NCBI GenBank assembly: GCA_029204225.1
Contig: CM055100.1
Coordinates: 62,565,141 to 62,629,140, forward strand
Reading direction: 5' to 3'
DNA from: Diphasiastrum complanatum
Lineage: Eukaryota > Streptophyta > Lycopodiopsida > Lycopodiales > Lycopodiaceae
Length of the DNA: 64,000 nucleotides
The notes below the pieces were generated by a model. That model ran no database searches. It saw only the letters and a program-made list of their open reading frames with translations, and was not told where the DNA came from. The position numbers and the translations under genes are program-made. Shown here in pieces: positions 11,124-22,619 of this stretch. How positions within the stretch are numbered: the first letter of the stretch is position 1; every line of letters starts with the position of its first letter.

Positions 11124-13130
11124 TCATAAACATATTCTTGAGTAGACATACAGACTTTTGAACAAAAGACAAACTTTTGATTCATCACCTTCCTTCACAA
11201 AACCTGGAGGCTGCTCCATATAGATCTCCTCCTCAAGGTAACCATTGAGAAATGCATTAGAAACATCAAGCTGGAACATAATCCATTTGTGAAAACATGC
11301 AAGAGAGATGAGTATTCGAATTGTTACCATCTCTGCAACTGGTGCAAGGTGTCTTCATAGTCAAGACCTTTAATCTGTGAGTAGCCTTTGGCACAAAGTC
11401 TTGCTTTATACTTATTGATAGATCCATCATGATTATACTTGATTCTGAATACCCACTTACATCCAATCACATGCATGTTGTTTGGTGGCTCCACAAGCTC
11501 CCATGTGTTATTTGACATCAAGGCTTTAAATTCTTGGGTCATTGCTTCAACCCACTCCTTGGATTGAAAAGCCTCTTGGACATCCTTAGGATCTTCATCT
11601 GATATAAAAAGTGCGTGATAGGAAGTTTCACCTTACACTTGCCTTCCTTCTTCATCATATGTGAGCCTCCTTGGCTCAGATCTTGCTCGTGTAGATCTTC
11701 TGGGTGTGGTAGCTTGAATTTGCTCCTCCTCAAGCCTCGGCCTCACTTCTTCTTGAACAGCATCAAGATTGATGATTGATCTTGCATGAGTCTCCTTGAT
11801 CTGTGCATCATCCAAGTTAAACTTCTAATCTTCATGGAAGATCACATCTGTACTAACAACATTTTTGTGAGTAGAGGGCAAATAAATCTTGTATGCTTTT
11901 TTAGTGGATGCATATCCTACAAAAATTCCTTTTAGTGCACTAGGATCTTCTTTCTTCCTAGTTTCTAGAGGCACATGCACAAAGCATACACAGCCAAAAA
12001 TCCTAAGATGATCTACCTTAGGCTTTTTTTTATACAACATCTCAAATGGTGTCTTTCCTCCTATTGCAAGATTTGGAAGCCTATTACAAAGATAGTTTGC
12101 ACATGCAACTGCCTCTCCCCAAGATTCTTTAGGCAGATAAGCTTCTAGCCTAATGGCTTTTGCACATTTACACAAAGTTCTATTTTTTCTCTCAGCAACT
12201 CCATTTTGTTGAGGAGTATATGAACAAGAAAACTCTCTTTGAATACCCTCTCTCACAAAAATCTTTAAACTTATTGGAAGTGTATTCTCCTCCACTATCA
12301 CTTCTTGAAGCTTTTAACTTGAAAGGAAACTGCTTCTCTACATAAGCTTTGAAAGTAAGAAAAACATCATAGACCATGGCTTTTGAAGACAACATATAGA
12401 TCCAAGAATATCTTGTATAATCATCTACAAAAGAGACAAAGCAGTTGGCTCCTCCTTAGCTCTTAGTTGATGAGAAATGAACATCAGAGTGTACAAGTTC
12501 AAATGGTTGCTTTGTCTTGATACTTGATCTAGGAAAAGGCCTTATGTGTGACTTTGCAAGCACACAAGCTTCACAAGGTAGAAGCTCCTTCGACAGTGTC
12601 TTTGGTAGACCAACAACTTTTTCTTCTTTGACCATAGATTGCATGGCTTTGAATTTGGGATGATCCAATCTCTTGTGCCACAGATCCTCATGTAGAACCT
12701 TGGTCTCATAAGCATTATCTGAAATGTTAGCCCTCTTCCTAGAATCTAGTTTGTACAACTTACCAATTCTAGATCCTCTAGCAATAACTTCATTTTCTCT
12801 TGAGATTATACACTTGTCAACTTGAAACTTGACATCCAATCCACTATCAAACAACTGTCATACACTAATGAGATTCTTGGTCAATCTAGGTACATACAGT
12901 ACATCATGTAAGCAAAAAGATTTTGATGATAATGTATGCAATGGAATACTACCAATTTCTTCAATCCTACACTCTACATCAATAGCAGTATAGATTGATC
13001 TTTTTGCACCTAGATATGGCATGAGATTAGTGAAAGAGTTCCTAGAACTAGACATATGGGAACTAGCCCCACTATCTATCCACCAGACTTCTTCATTCTT
13101 AAAAGGAAAAGATGAAAAAGTAGATATCAT
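11124..13130 (-). pseudogene. Protease-integrase-RT remnant of copia C
   Basis: Minus-strand segments in order: aspartic protease with the active-site motif WWIDSGASSHM (about 13085), the pre-integrase zinc region WHKRLDHPKF and CEACVLAKSH (12540-12690), the integrase core (SDSGGEYTSNKFKDFCE near 12270; QQNGVAERKNRT near 12190), a proline/arginine linker, and RT from VIGCKWVFRIKYNHDGSINK to QLDVSNAFLNGYLEEEIYME (11240). The RT stops before the YVDD active site, and RNase H is absent. Frames change at least at about 12860, 12230, 11820, 11540 and 11325. Confidence 0.9.
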
Positions 13131-13153
13131 TAATGAATCCTCTCTTTCACTCT

Positions 13154-14025
13154 CTACACCCTCACACTCATCCTCATTAGTAAGGTTAGCTTGCTTAGAT
13201 TGGTTCTTCTTCTTGAAATAGTTTGATGCATAGTGTCCTTTCTTGCCACAGAAAAAACACTTGATCGTTGACAGTTTCTTCTTGCCACTGGATGTTGCAG
13301 CTTGTGAGGACTAATCCTCACCACCTTCTTTGGCTTTATCCTTCTTGAACTATTGTTGTCGTTTGCCCTTGCCTCTTGACTTGTCTCTGATGAAGAGTGC
13401 TTTGTCATCTCCACCATCTTTCAATGAAAGTCTGTTGATCCTCAACATCTTGTTCTCTTGCCTGCCTTTAGCAATGAGAACACCTTGCAGTGTCTCCAAG
13501 GATGGAAGATCCTCCCTAACAACATAAGTCTGCACAATATTGTCATACTCATCTCTAAGTCCATTTAGGACTAGTTGAACAAGTTCAGTGTTCTTAAGAG
13601 CATCACTAATACCAGCTAACTCTTGATGAAGATCCTTAACTCTCATGACATATGATGAAGCACTCTCATCTACTCTCTGATAACTTAGAAATATTTGGTT
13701 TCTAAGTGTAAGCAATCTAGAAGTATTTTTTATTTCATAGATTGTTTTTAGAGTATCCCAAGCTTCCTTGGCAGTGGTGCATGTACTGATCTCTCTTAAC
13801 ACTTCATAGGTAACATTCATTTTTATAAAATGCAGGGCAATTTTTGATTCTTTTGTGGAGTGCTGCAGCTTCATTAGGTGCAGCAGGTTCTTCTTCAGCT
13901 CCACTCACAATATCCATTACATCCTGTAGAATCAACAATGATTCCATTCTGATCTTCCACATTGCATAATTGAAAGATGTTAATCTCTCACTGTGCTCTG
14001 AGAAATGTGAACCAGATGAAGACAT
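13154..14025 (-). pseudogene. Gag remnant of copia C
   Basis: The minus-strand ATG at 14025 opens MSSSGSHFSEHSERLTSFNY. A frameshift near 13870 leads to the UBN2-type gag (KMNVTYEVLREISTCTTAKE ... LVQLVLNGLRDEYDNIVQTY) at 13350-13870. After another shift comes a zinc knuckle CFFCGKKGHYASNYF (about 13230-13255), in which the last cysteine of CX2CX4HX4C is replaced by tyrosine. Confidence 0.85.
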
Positions 14026-14778
14026 CTTCTTGCTGAGAAATTCTAGTAATGATAAAAAATGGAGTTGAAAGGATGTTGCTTGCTATCTCAATCTAGGATC
14101 TAACACAGATGTTGATCCACCCTATGAAATCTAGCAACAGATGTGAGAACAAATTCTCAATACAGAAAATCAATCTATCTTGAATTTGGATCTTGCTTCA
14201 GTCACAAAAGAAGAAGCACATGCAAGCAAGAAGTCTATCTCTCCCACAGGTTTCAAAGTACTGATAAACTCTCTAGGAACTTACTTTCAACTCAAACATA
14301 GTAATATGTGTGAAATGAAAGTCTAAGACCTCAGAACACTCACTTCTATCCAATTTTACTTGATTGACAGTGAAAATTGATGAAAATTGTGAAAAAGATA
14401 GATGTGTGCTCACTTTGGCATATCCCACGAGTTGAGTACCCTCAAACTCTCTGATTACCTAGGACTCTTATAAAAACAAATCAAATTGATTTATAAACAA
14501 GAGCAACACATTCTACTCTTCAATACCTATCCAACAAGCTATAAAACATCAAATTTGAATCATTCCTTGAAAAGTAGCACTCATTAATGAGGGCTAATTT
14601 CACACGTGTGAGCTCTCTGTCCGTACAGAGCTCCGTTGGATCAGATCAGCCTTGATTTTATCCACTTATGGTCCACGAATTGCTTGTTTCTCAGCGAGTT
14701 TGAATCCCTCTCCAAAATCCGAGTTCTTGCAAGCAAAAACACTGATGATCTGATGTATACACCCTCACTTCTTCAAAG

Positions 14779-14796
14779 CATGAAGCTCTGATACCA
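14779..14796 (-). other. Primer-binding site of copia C
   Basis: On the minus strand TGGTATCAGAGCTTCATG directly follows the 5' LTR end. The first 12 bases are the classic complement to the 3' end of plant initiator-Met tRNA. Confidence 0.9.
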
Positions 14797-15526
14797 TGTG
14801 AAGTTTTTAGCATGTGTGAACTTCACCACACACCCTACAGGATCTTACTAAGGTGTTGTGATTGTACAAGATTGATCTAAGAACAGTATGCTTGAAAAAT
14901 CTAAGGCAAGGGCACAATGGCATACATCTGATGAAAAGATCTAACTATTCACTATGAGAAATGAATGTCAGAAATAATTCTAAGTGTTCAGTATGGGAAA
15001 AGGAGGTTGCTTTTGGGTAGAGAGAGAAAATCAAGCATAGAAAACTCGAATAGAGAGAGAATGAGTCCAAAACACCAAAATCTCAATATTCACAATGTGG
15101 CAAAACATGCCTAGCTTTCCCTACATGAGAGAGACTCGAATTCCTACAGTGAAGTTGCATGGAAAGTCCACTTAACTAAACTAATTCACCTACCAGAGAT
15201 CCACATGTGTAACTGCATGCATGTATGTTGCATGTACTGCATGTCAACTCATAAAACTGCCTAGACATGTGTAGATCACATAAACTACTTTGCATGTTGC
15301 ATGCACTGATTGCATGTGGCTTGCATGCATACAGTAAGACTTTGCATGCTATCTAAACATCTGCATGTCATCATAATTGAACCTATATAACTCAAATCCG
15401 AGCTACACTAGAAGGATATGTGCTCAATTCACACTCCTTTTATGTACAACATGAAATTTAGTGGAAATCACCATGGACATGATCCCAAACTCGAGATAGG
15501 AAGATAATATTTTAATAATCTTCACA
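14797..15526 (-). repeat. 5' LTR of copia C
   Basis: 730 bp with TG...CA ends, next to the primer-binding site. The outer end at 15526 is followed by the target duplication GATCG. Confidence 0.95.
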
Positions 15527-15671
15527 GATCGTACATAGTATATAATATAATCAAAGATGAGTATTTTGTTTTGCTTCATAGAATCTGGTCATAATACTTT
15601 GATGCAACTGATTACTCTATTCTTTTTTTGATGATGACATTGTATCATCTACATGTGGATATCCCTATTGA

Positions 15672-17779
15672 TTTGGCACCTTTGCAGAGAAGAGGAGGCA
15701 AAGGAATTCAAATATCTGTTGAGGATCGTTCTCGTTACAGGGCAGAAGAGAAAAAAAACTTGGATCTGTGGATAGATGGAACATTATATTGACATTTGGA
15801 TTTTATTTCAGCTATGGTGATATTCTGTTAACTATCTGTTTTTTTTGCAAATCTGCATTAGTAGTTGCTCGGAATATTAAAGACAATGCTTCACTAGGAA
15901 TGTCATTGGGCACAATATTGACTTGCAAATCCACGGAGTGTATCATGATGAACAATAGGAGTTCAAATGTAAAGTGTAAAATAGCAGAGTATTTGATGGT
16001 GGACATTCAAAAAAATTTAGATAAGACTATAGTTCAGGGTGCTTGTGATTTTGCAGGTATTAGTAGGGAAGCATATGCAACAATATTTAAACTAATTAGA
16101 GAAGCTTTTAAGCAAGTTCAAATTAGAAAAGTCCCATTCCCTAGGATATATCACTTGAAGAAAGAGAAGGATACATAAACATAGGTATGCATAAGATCAC
16201 TAGAAATCCATTTCATATTGAGGAGGAGTATGAAACTGATGGAAGAACGATATTTTATAATTCATCAAACAACTTATTTGTTAATCTAAATTACTTGTTG
16301 AGATACATCGTCACATTCTATGATATAACCTACGAAAAGGTGAATGACAAAATAATCATAGTACTTAAGTTAGATGAGTCAAAAATTGCGAAAGAGCAGA
16401 AGATGGAGAGGGTTAGTATAACTCTCATGAATGGTGCTCTATCACAAACAGAGAACCAAGAGGATTTCAGATTCTGTGTCTATTCAGAAAATGATATATG
16501 GTGATTGGCAGCGTTTCAAGTAACTAGCCTCATTATTACATTACATTCATTGAATAATATTAATTCATTATAAACTAAGTCTGATTAATTTTTTGGACAA
16601 GTGCTGAAGGAGGATCATGATATATTATCATGGATATTCTCAAGGACATCTTATCCTAGGATTATCAAGGACCATATGGATGGAGGACTTCTCAAAGTTC
16701 TAGGAGTTGGAGACTACAATGTTGAATAGCACTTAGCAGGTGATTTGAAAACATTGAAATGTATGTATAGTGTCTCTCATGGTGCTACATCAAAACACCC
16801 TTGTTTGTACTGCATGAAAATGGCAAAAGATGTAACTAGGAGTACAGGAATCACTAGAGAATATGCAGATCCAAACTGGAAGCCTGTGTTGCCTATCCCC
16901 TTGAAAAATGTGCATGTTTGCACTCTTCATGAAGAAGTTAGATTAATAGAAAAGATCATTTATCTTCATATAATTTTTGCTTGGAATACTAAGCCAACTC
17001 ATTAGCAAGGAAGCTATCTCTCGATTAGAAGATGTTTTATCAAAAGCAAGACTCCATAAGGGACATGTCAAAATTCAAAAAAATGAAAAGTTTTCAGGAA
17101 AGAATGGGAACATGCCAACTAAGCCGAGCATAGGAGGAGCAAAAGCACGCCGTTTCCTATCAAATCATACTGGTAAGGCTTCTAATATTCAACACTCATT
17201 CTGGACAAATATTATTGCTGCCACTCAGGACTTTGAGAAAGACGGCAAAACCAAAGTACTAAAAGTTGATGTATGGAAGAAGCTTGATAGTATGATTGCT
17301 ATTTTAAGAAAAGAAAAATACTCTGATATTGATAAAAAAGTTCTACAAAGGACTTGTGTCGAGTTTGTTAATGTAGTATCAAAAGCATGGGGAGAAGATC
17401 ACATCACTCATTACATGGTTAGTATAAAATTTTCAAGATGCTTTCAATTTTTCATATATATTTAGATCCAAACATAAGACTAACATTATGATTTTGACAT
17501 ATTTAGCACATAGTAAGAGATCATACATCATTTTTTGCAAACACATATGGAAGCTCGAGTGTATGGTCATCACAAGGGATGGAGAAGTCACACTGGCAAG
17601 CACGAGCAGCATTTCATCGAAATACACAACATGGAGGAACCAATGAAAAATGAAACTACATTTGTCAATTGTTTCAGTGGTTTTACCGCAGAGTTCAGAT
17701 CCGACATATAACAAAGTCCACACAATACAACAAGTTTAGAAAAGCATGCAAGTTCATACAGGAAGAGAAAATTAGATGA
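15672..17779 (+). pseudogene. T2 transposase-like gene (unassigned superfamily), decayed
   Basis: Plus-strand coding segments in several frames: 15672-15770 (GGKGIQISVEDRSRYRAEEK), 15838-16178, 16187-16504 (KLDESKIAKEQKMERVSITL), about 16600-16976, 16977-17417 and, after a GT-AG intron (17418-17506), 17507-17779. Features seen: a D in KLDES (16373), a D in HLAGDLKTLKCM (16742), a PCLYC pair, VHVCTLHEEVRLIEKI, GGAKARRFL, and an E in SSQGMEKSHWQAR (17582). Spacing and context suggest a DDE-type transposase with a CxxC insertion; assigning the three acids as catalytic is inference. Lesions are an in-frame TGA at 17651 and frameshifts near 16180, 16510 and 16985, though some of these may be unrecognised introns. 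Confidence 0.6.
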
Positions 17780-17913
17780 TTGTTGAGTAGAAGATCATCA
17801 TTGTCATCAAATCATCACATGTTCAGAATTGATTTGCAAATTCATTGAACAAGAGAGGAGAAATACTCAATGTAAATGTACTAATTGTATTACAACAAAA
17901 TACAAAGTGTCAA

Positions 17914-18900
17914 CTATTCATCATCAGATCGTGTGTCAGATTCTATGGCAGTATTGTCATGAAGAAATTCTCTACTACCGTATGCATCTAATAGATGTGC
18001 ATTATCCTTATTTCCACTAAGCTCAATATAAGTGGAATACAATGAATAATGGGAGCTCCTTAAAGGAACATTCCCATCAGTAAAACCTAAAATATTCAAA
18101 ACATAAGATCTTTTGACAAAAATGATCTTATTTGTCTTAACAAATTTATGTCCTCCTAGGTAAGATAATAAAGCTTTAACTACCATTATAAGACTCTCCC
18201 CAACTGGGCTCAGCTTGGAATGAGCAATACAGATCTCATTCTTTAGAAAATGCCTAAGATAGTGGCCAAGTCCACTATCCCTCTGGAACGAGGATGCGTG
18301 TTGTCTGAAACCACCTCGTCTCACAGCTGAAAAGACATTTAGACTCCTCTATAGGGACTGATTCATCAGCAGATGTATTTTGGCCAATAAAAAAAACCCG
18401 GAGAACATCAGTATTTACATCAATAAAGTCACTTTTCTTATCAGGAGTGTCGATAAGGAAGTGGCTGATATCCTGAATAGCTGACTGAACAGAGGATGAT
18501 GCAAAATGAGGGTTAGCAACAGAAACTTCCTCATCATCTGGGATCTGAACTAACAGAAAAAGTACGAAACCACTCTGATATTCAACCAATCGACATTTCT
18601 TGTTGCAATAAGGACACATCGAACTGCTTTTGAAAAGATCAAACAATTTGGTGAACATTCTATCTAGTCTATGTCTGAAAGCTGGGAAGAAATGAACAAG
18701 ATCAGTATAAAGAATATACTGGAGTGAACCTATGGAGAAAAGCTTACTAAGTATATCTCTGAATCTAACATAATGTTCATAAAATACGTCAGAATTTGGT
18801 TGTGCAGTCTTGAAAACATGTAGATATGGCCTGAATAGGCTGTGGAAGTAGTCTAGATTTTCAATAATCCCAGATTCAGTAAAAAAATGAACTCAAGCTT
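17914..18900 (-). pseudogene. T2 unknown gene 1 with a CPYC motif
   Basis: Minus strand. One frame runs from about 18890 (FTESGIIENLDYFHSLFRPY) through SSSMCPYCNKKCRLVEYQSG and SADESVPIEESKCLF to about 18290. A second frame takes over near 18290 (GLGHYLRHFLKNEICIAHSK ... LLSYLGGHKFVKTNKIIFVK) and ends at a stop at 17914 after an acidic tail. The switch at about 18290 is a frameshift or an unseen intron. Two CxxC-type cysteine pairs suggest a metal site. I do not recognise the family. The start is not fixed. It lies tail to tail with the transposase-like gene and head to head with the Ulp1-like gene. Confidence 0.45.
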
Positions 18901-18935
18901 GAATCTTGAGGAAAAGGCCATGGAAGTAACGTAGA

Positions 18936-19584
18936 TATTGCACTTGTGCGCGAGGGAGAACTAAAACAAGATTAACTCTCAAGGTCGTGCACAAGAGAGA
19001 TATGTATGGTAGGTAGATACCGAATATTGCACTTGTGCGCAAGTAGGTATTGTTGCAAACAAACGGACAAGAATGTGCGTGCGATATGCCGTGAATTTCG
19101 AGAACGAAAAAGGTAAAAAATTACTCGGGCTTCATGCCATTTATACTAAATTCTCACACGTGCGGTCAACAGTCAAAGGACACGTGTCTACTTTCAATTG
19201 GACTACAGGCACTGGCACGTGTGAGGTGACACCTTGACACGTGTGAAATGACACTTGTACACGTGTCTCATGTTCATTCGTTTGTTCGACAACACGTGTC
19301 GCTCTCGCATTTGCCCGTACAAATCTCACACGTGTAAAGTGACAGGGTGACATGTGTCACTCTCGCATTTGACCGTACAAGTCCCACATGTGTGACAGGA
19401 CGTTCTTTCGCACGTGCGAACCGTGATATAAAATCACAAACTTCGATGAATTTTTTCACTTTTTTTTTCGCTCCACATATTGCACTTGTGCGCATCCTTC
19501 ACAATCGATATTCTTCCTACCGCCTTACATGTGCACAGGTCTGATACATCTGCCTATGTGTCTCCTCGTATGGCACTTGTGCGC
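18936..19584. promoter_or_regulatory. Divergent promoter spacer of T2 with repeated motifs
   Basis: The 12-mer GCACTTGTGCGC occurs four times in the same orientation (about 18940, 19028, 19481 and 19573), usually preceded by TATT. A minus-strand TATA-like TATAAATGG lies at about 19136-19144 and a plus-strand GATATAAAATC at about 19424. The spacer lies between a minus-strand and a plus-strand gene of T2, as expected for a bidirectional control region. The function is inferred. Confidence 0.5.
19157..19416. promoter_or_regulatory. Cluster of eight CACGTG (G-box) palindromes
   Basis: CACGTG occurs at 19157, 19181, 19216, 19238, 19260, 19293, 19329 and 19411, mostly as ACACGTGT, with CATGTG variants between. 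About 0.06 copies would be expected by chance in 260 bp. G-boxes bind bZIP and bHLH factors in plants. Here they could serve host-factor regulation or transposase binding. Confidence 0.6.
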
Positions 19585-19744
19585 CTTTCTTCTATACTAA
19601 TCTATCTCTCTTATATTCGGCTCGCATAGGTTCGATATACCGTACATTCTGTTCATACATATCGGTCCTCTGCAAGTTCTTTATCATCCTTCCCTGCTCA
19701 TCTTAGCCGTCACGCACAAGTCCACTATCCCATAGTACACATCC

Positions 19745-20941
19745 ATGGATAGGAGAAAGCAGACAAGGAGGGACTTCTTCTCTCCTGGCTCATCCTCAGC
19801 TCCTGCGGTTGCCATTACACCTCCCACTATACCTAGGACGCGCAACCGCAGCAGGTGGCTCTCTGAGATACGTATGTATCAGAGGTCAATATTCCTGTAG
19901 ATACTACACATCCACCTCCTCCTCCTCCTCCAAATCTTTATACATATATAGATTCTGATGATTATCTTAAATTTGAGAAGGACATATTCGATGCTATAGA
20001 TACAATTGGTACTCCTTTTTGTTTTAGACTAGATGAACTTGATTTTAGTATAAATTATAGAGTTCTTGATTGTTTGGATCTCAAAGATAGACGGGCTTCT
20101 ATCAGTGATCCTCTGATAGAGTCCAGGCTTACAGTCTTGCAATATGACATTGCAAGAGATTCATCCAATGAGTTGCTGGTGCTGGGTAACTTTCTGCTTC
20201 AGGCCTTCAAGGAGAATAATAACACATTGTCATAGTGTCTGACTAGTGGATTCACACCAGCAACAAAATATCTGCTCATCCCTTATCATACCAAGTAAGA
20301 TGTATTAAATGCTTCTTGTTGTTTCATGCTTTAACATTGGCATTGTCAATGGAAATAGTTCTCAGAATTGCAACTAAAGAAATTTCAATCTTATTTTGCA
20401 GTGACCACTGGAGTTTAAACCTGATCTCTATTAAGAGCTTTGTAGATAATAGTATTAAAGTTTTTTGTGTCAAGATGAATTCGACGAGCAATACGCATAA
20501 GGATGTAGATATATACCTTTTATATTTAAGTAAATATATTCCTACAGACGTTCCCCATTCTGTGGACTGGCAGATCGTCAGTTTGGAGGTAAATTCTGTC
20601 TTTCTTAATAGCATTTTGAAATCAGTATTCTAATGTATTTGTTTCATTCTAATTCATTCTGTTTCATAATTGATTTCTTGTGTGCTGAATTTTTTTGCAG
20701 TCACCCCAGCAAAATGATTCATTCAACCGTGGGTGGTACACATTATACAATGCCAAGTTATTTTTTGAGTGGTTCAACCTTCAGGAAGATGTTGATATTT
20801 CTAAGGTAATAAATTCTGTTTATTCTTATTTTTGTAATCATAATTAGTTTTCTATTTTGTTGATGTTTTTAGCCATTACTAATACATGAATGTTCTATCT
20901 TGCAGTTTACACTTCCTAAGTACACATCAAGCCAGGTGTAA
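19745..20941 (+). pseudogene. T2 Ulp1-like (C48) cysteine protease gene, catalytic Cys lost
   Basis: The ATG at 19745 opens a basic N-terminus (MDRRKQTRRDFFSPGSSSAP). The frame changes near 19878 and then runs (with a TAG at about 20234) to ATKYLLIPYHT at 20294. Segments: to 20294, 20402-20588, 20701-20805 and 20906-20941, joined by three GT-AG introns in correct phase, ending TAA. The joined YHTNDHWSLNLIS carries the His-Trp pair of Ulp1/SUMO-protease domains. PQQNDSFNRGWYTLYNAKLF matches the Gln...Asp-Cys-Gly region, but the catalytic Cys is Arg (CGT, one base from TGT). The middle acidic residue is not recognisable either. In living copies it may cleave SUMO-like or transposon proteins; this one should be inactive. 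Confidence 0.6.
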
Positions 20942-21291
20942 AGATTTAGATAAGAAATTATCCTGAGTATACTGGCTAGGGCAAGGCTTCAACCTCCCGT
21001 TATTGATGATGGTGCAAAGGATGATGTAGTTGTACTAAATTAGGATTAGAATAAATACGAATAGCATAGAACAAAAATACATGTATAGAATTCATAGATA
21101 AATATACATTGATATATCAAATGCTACTCCATTTTATGAATTTGGGAGCACAAAATACATGTATTGATGCCCAACTTGGGCTTTCATTTATTGAATGAAA
21201 GAGTGTATACACAGATTTTTACTAAAGTTTATTTGAAACTATTGTTCTCCCACAATGGTGATTGTTGTAGGTAGATCTTTGCAGCACATTA

Positions 21292-22608
21292 TCAGCTCCT
21301 GTCTTTTTCGCATCTGTGACATGACAAATATTAGTGAATGTGCAATTGTAAATGATGAAATTCTCAATTATTTTGTTCTATTTTGAAATGGCAATAAACA
21401 CAAAGTACTTACAAGTCTTCCGTTGATAATAAATCTGAAATATGTTGGTAGATTGGTTTGTATAGCATGAGCTCTGTTCTGATAAAATCAAGCTTCCAAT
21501 GCTCTTCCACCTCAACCATAGTCAAATATTCCTCATTGTAGACAATGCTTATCTCCATTCGTTTTGTGTGACCATTTAGTTCAAAGTCATGATCCAGTGG
21601 TAGCCATGTACCTTCAATTTTCTTGTATCTCTGGTAGCTAAATGTGAGACTAAGCATTTGCTTTTCGATATGATAACAAAAGATCATTGAAGACTTTTTA
21701 ATCCTGCATTTTATGTCATTATTTGTTTTACTATCCCAGCCTTGATCCATGAGATCTGACAAAGTCTCATCTGATAAATCTTTGCAAACAAATAAAGTTG
21801 GTGTCCTACGAACACTAGCACTCGAGAAAAAATCAACAAATATATGTAATGAGATAAACCAGCTTAGGTGAACAATTTTCGAGCCTATGCTTATCTTCAT
21901 AGCATTTCTAATATCAATGAGTAGCTTGCATCTCAAGGATTCGGAAACAATACTATCAAGAGTAGGCCACTCATCACTTTGAAAACTAGGCAATGGAAGT
22001 GCTTTGAGCTTGCCAAAACTTCCATCTGTTTGTGGCATATATAAAGATTTATAAAAATAGATACCACAATCTGCAAGTTCCTTTGGACTTCTTCCTCAGT
22101 ATTGCAGCTTTCCAACATCAGAGTGAATCATGTCTAATATTCCTGCAAGTGATTGTGCGAGTTCCCATTCACTTATGCATGATGGATATAAATCTGAAAG
22201 AAAAAAACAATGTTGAGGCATTTAAATCATAACTCTGAAGAGCATCAATAAAGAAAATCACCTATGATTGCTGTAGAGTGCATATGTTTTGATATACTTA
22301 CAATTACATTTTTGATGATCATGAGGATTGATATCATGTACTTTGATTTTTGAATGCATATATACATGTTGTACTAAGACTTTTGATATCGATTGACCTC
22401 CCGGGGTAGTCTTAAACTCCAAAATTTTTGCTTTCCAATAAGATTTGTAAGTCATTTTTGCTCTTTTCTTTTGTCGAAAGTTGCCCTTTGATGGATGCAG
22501 CAATACCCATGAATTCTTCATATAATTTGTTGGCTTCCAGTTATCAGCTTCATCTTTCTCATTGTAAAGAATCACAGAGTCGGTTGTAGATCTGGGTCTC
22601 CTTGCCAT
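21292..22608 (-). pseudogene. T2 unknown gene 2, three exons, one nonsense codon
   Basis: Minus strand, ATG at 22608. Exons are 22608-22302, 22193-21413 and 21313-21292 with GTAAGT donors and CAG acceptors in matching phase, giving about 369 codons. Only one in-frame TGA (about 22102) breaks it. The N-terminus is basic (MARRPRSTTDS), followed by DNWKPTNYMKNSWVLLHPSK, a CNYLYPSC pair, YKSLYMPQTDGSFGKLKALP, SDEWPTLDSIVSESLRCKLL and an acidic C-terminus. I recognise no named domain. Its near-intact state inside a transposon suggests an element-encoded accessory protein (inference). Confidence 0.5.
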
Positions 22609-22619
22609 TGCTATTTTCA

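Larger units (their letters stand above)
10327..15526 (-). mobile_element. Copia element C with both LTRs and target duplication
   Basis: Element of 5200 bp, minus orientation, flanked by the 5-bp duplication GATCG at 10322-10326 and 15527-15531. The LTRs are 10327-11056 and 14797-15526, both 730 bp, with about 27 mismatches by eye (about 3.7%) and no length difference. Internal order on the minus strand: primer site, leader (14040-14778), gag, zinc knuckle, protease, integrase, start of RT, then a deletion that removes the rest of RT and RNase H before the 3' LTR. It has several frameshifts and stops, so it is non-autonomous. Confidence 0.95.

Noticed and set aside
19141-19544. Short frames on both strands across 19141-19544
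   Set aside because: They run through the CACGTG-rich promoter spacer, have no homology, and their composition follows the repeats.
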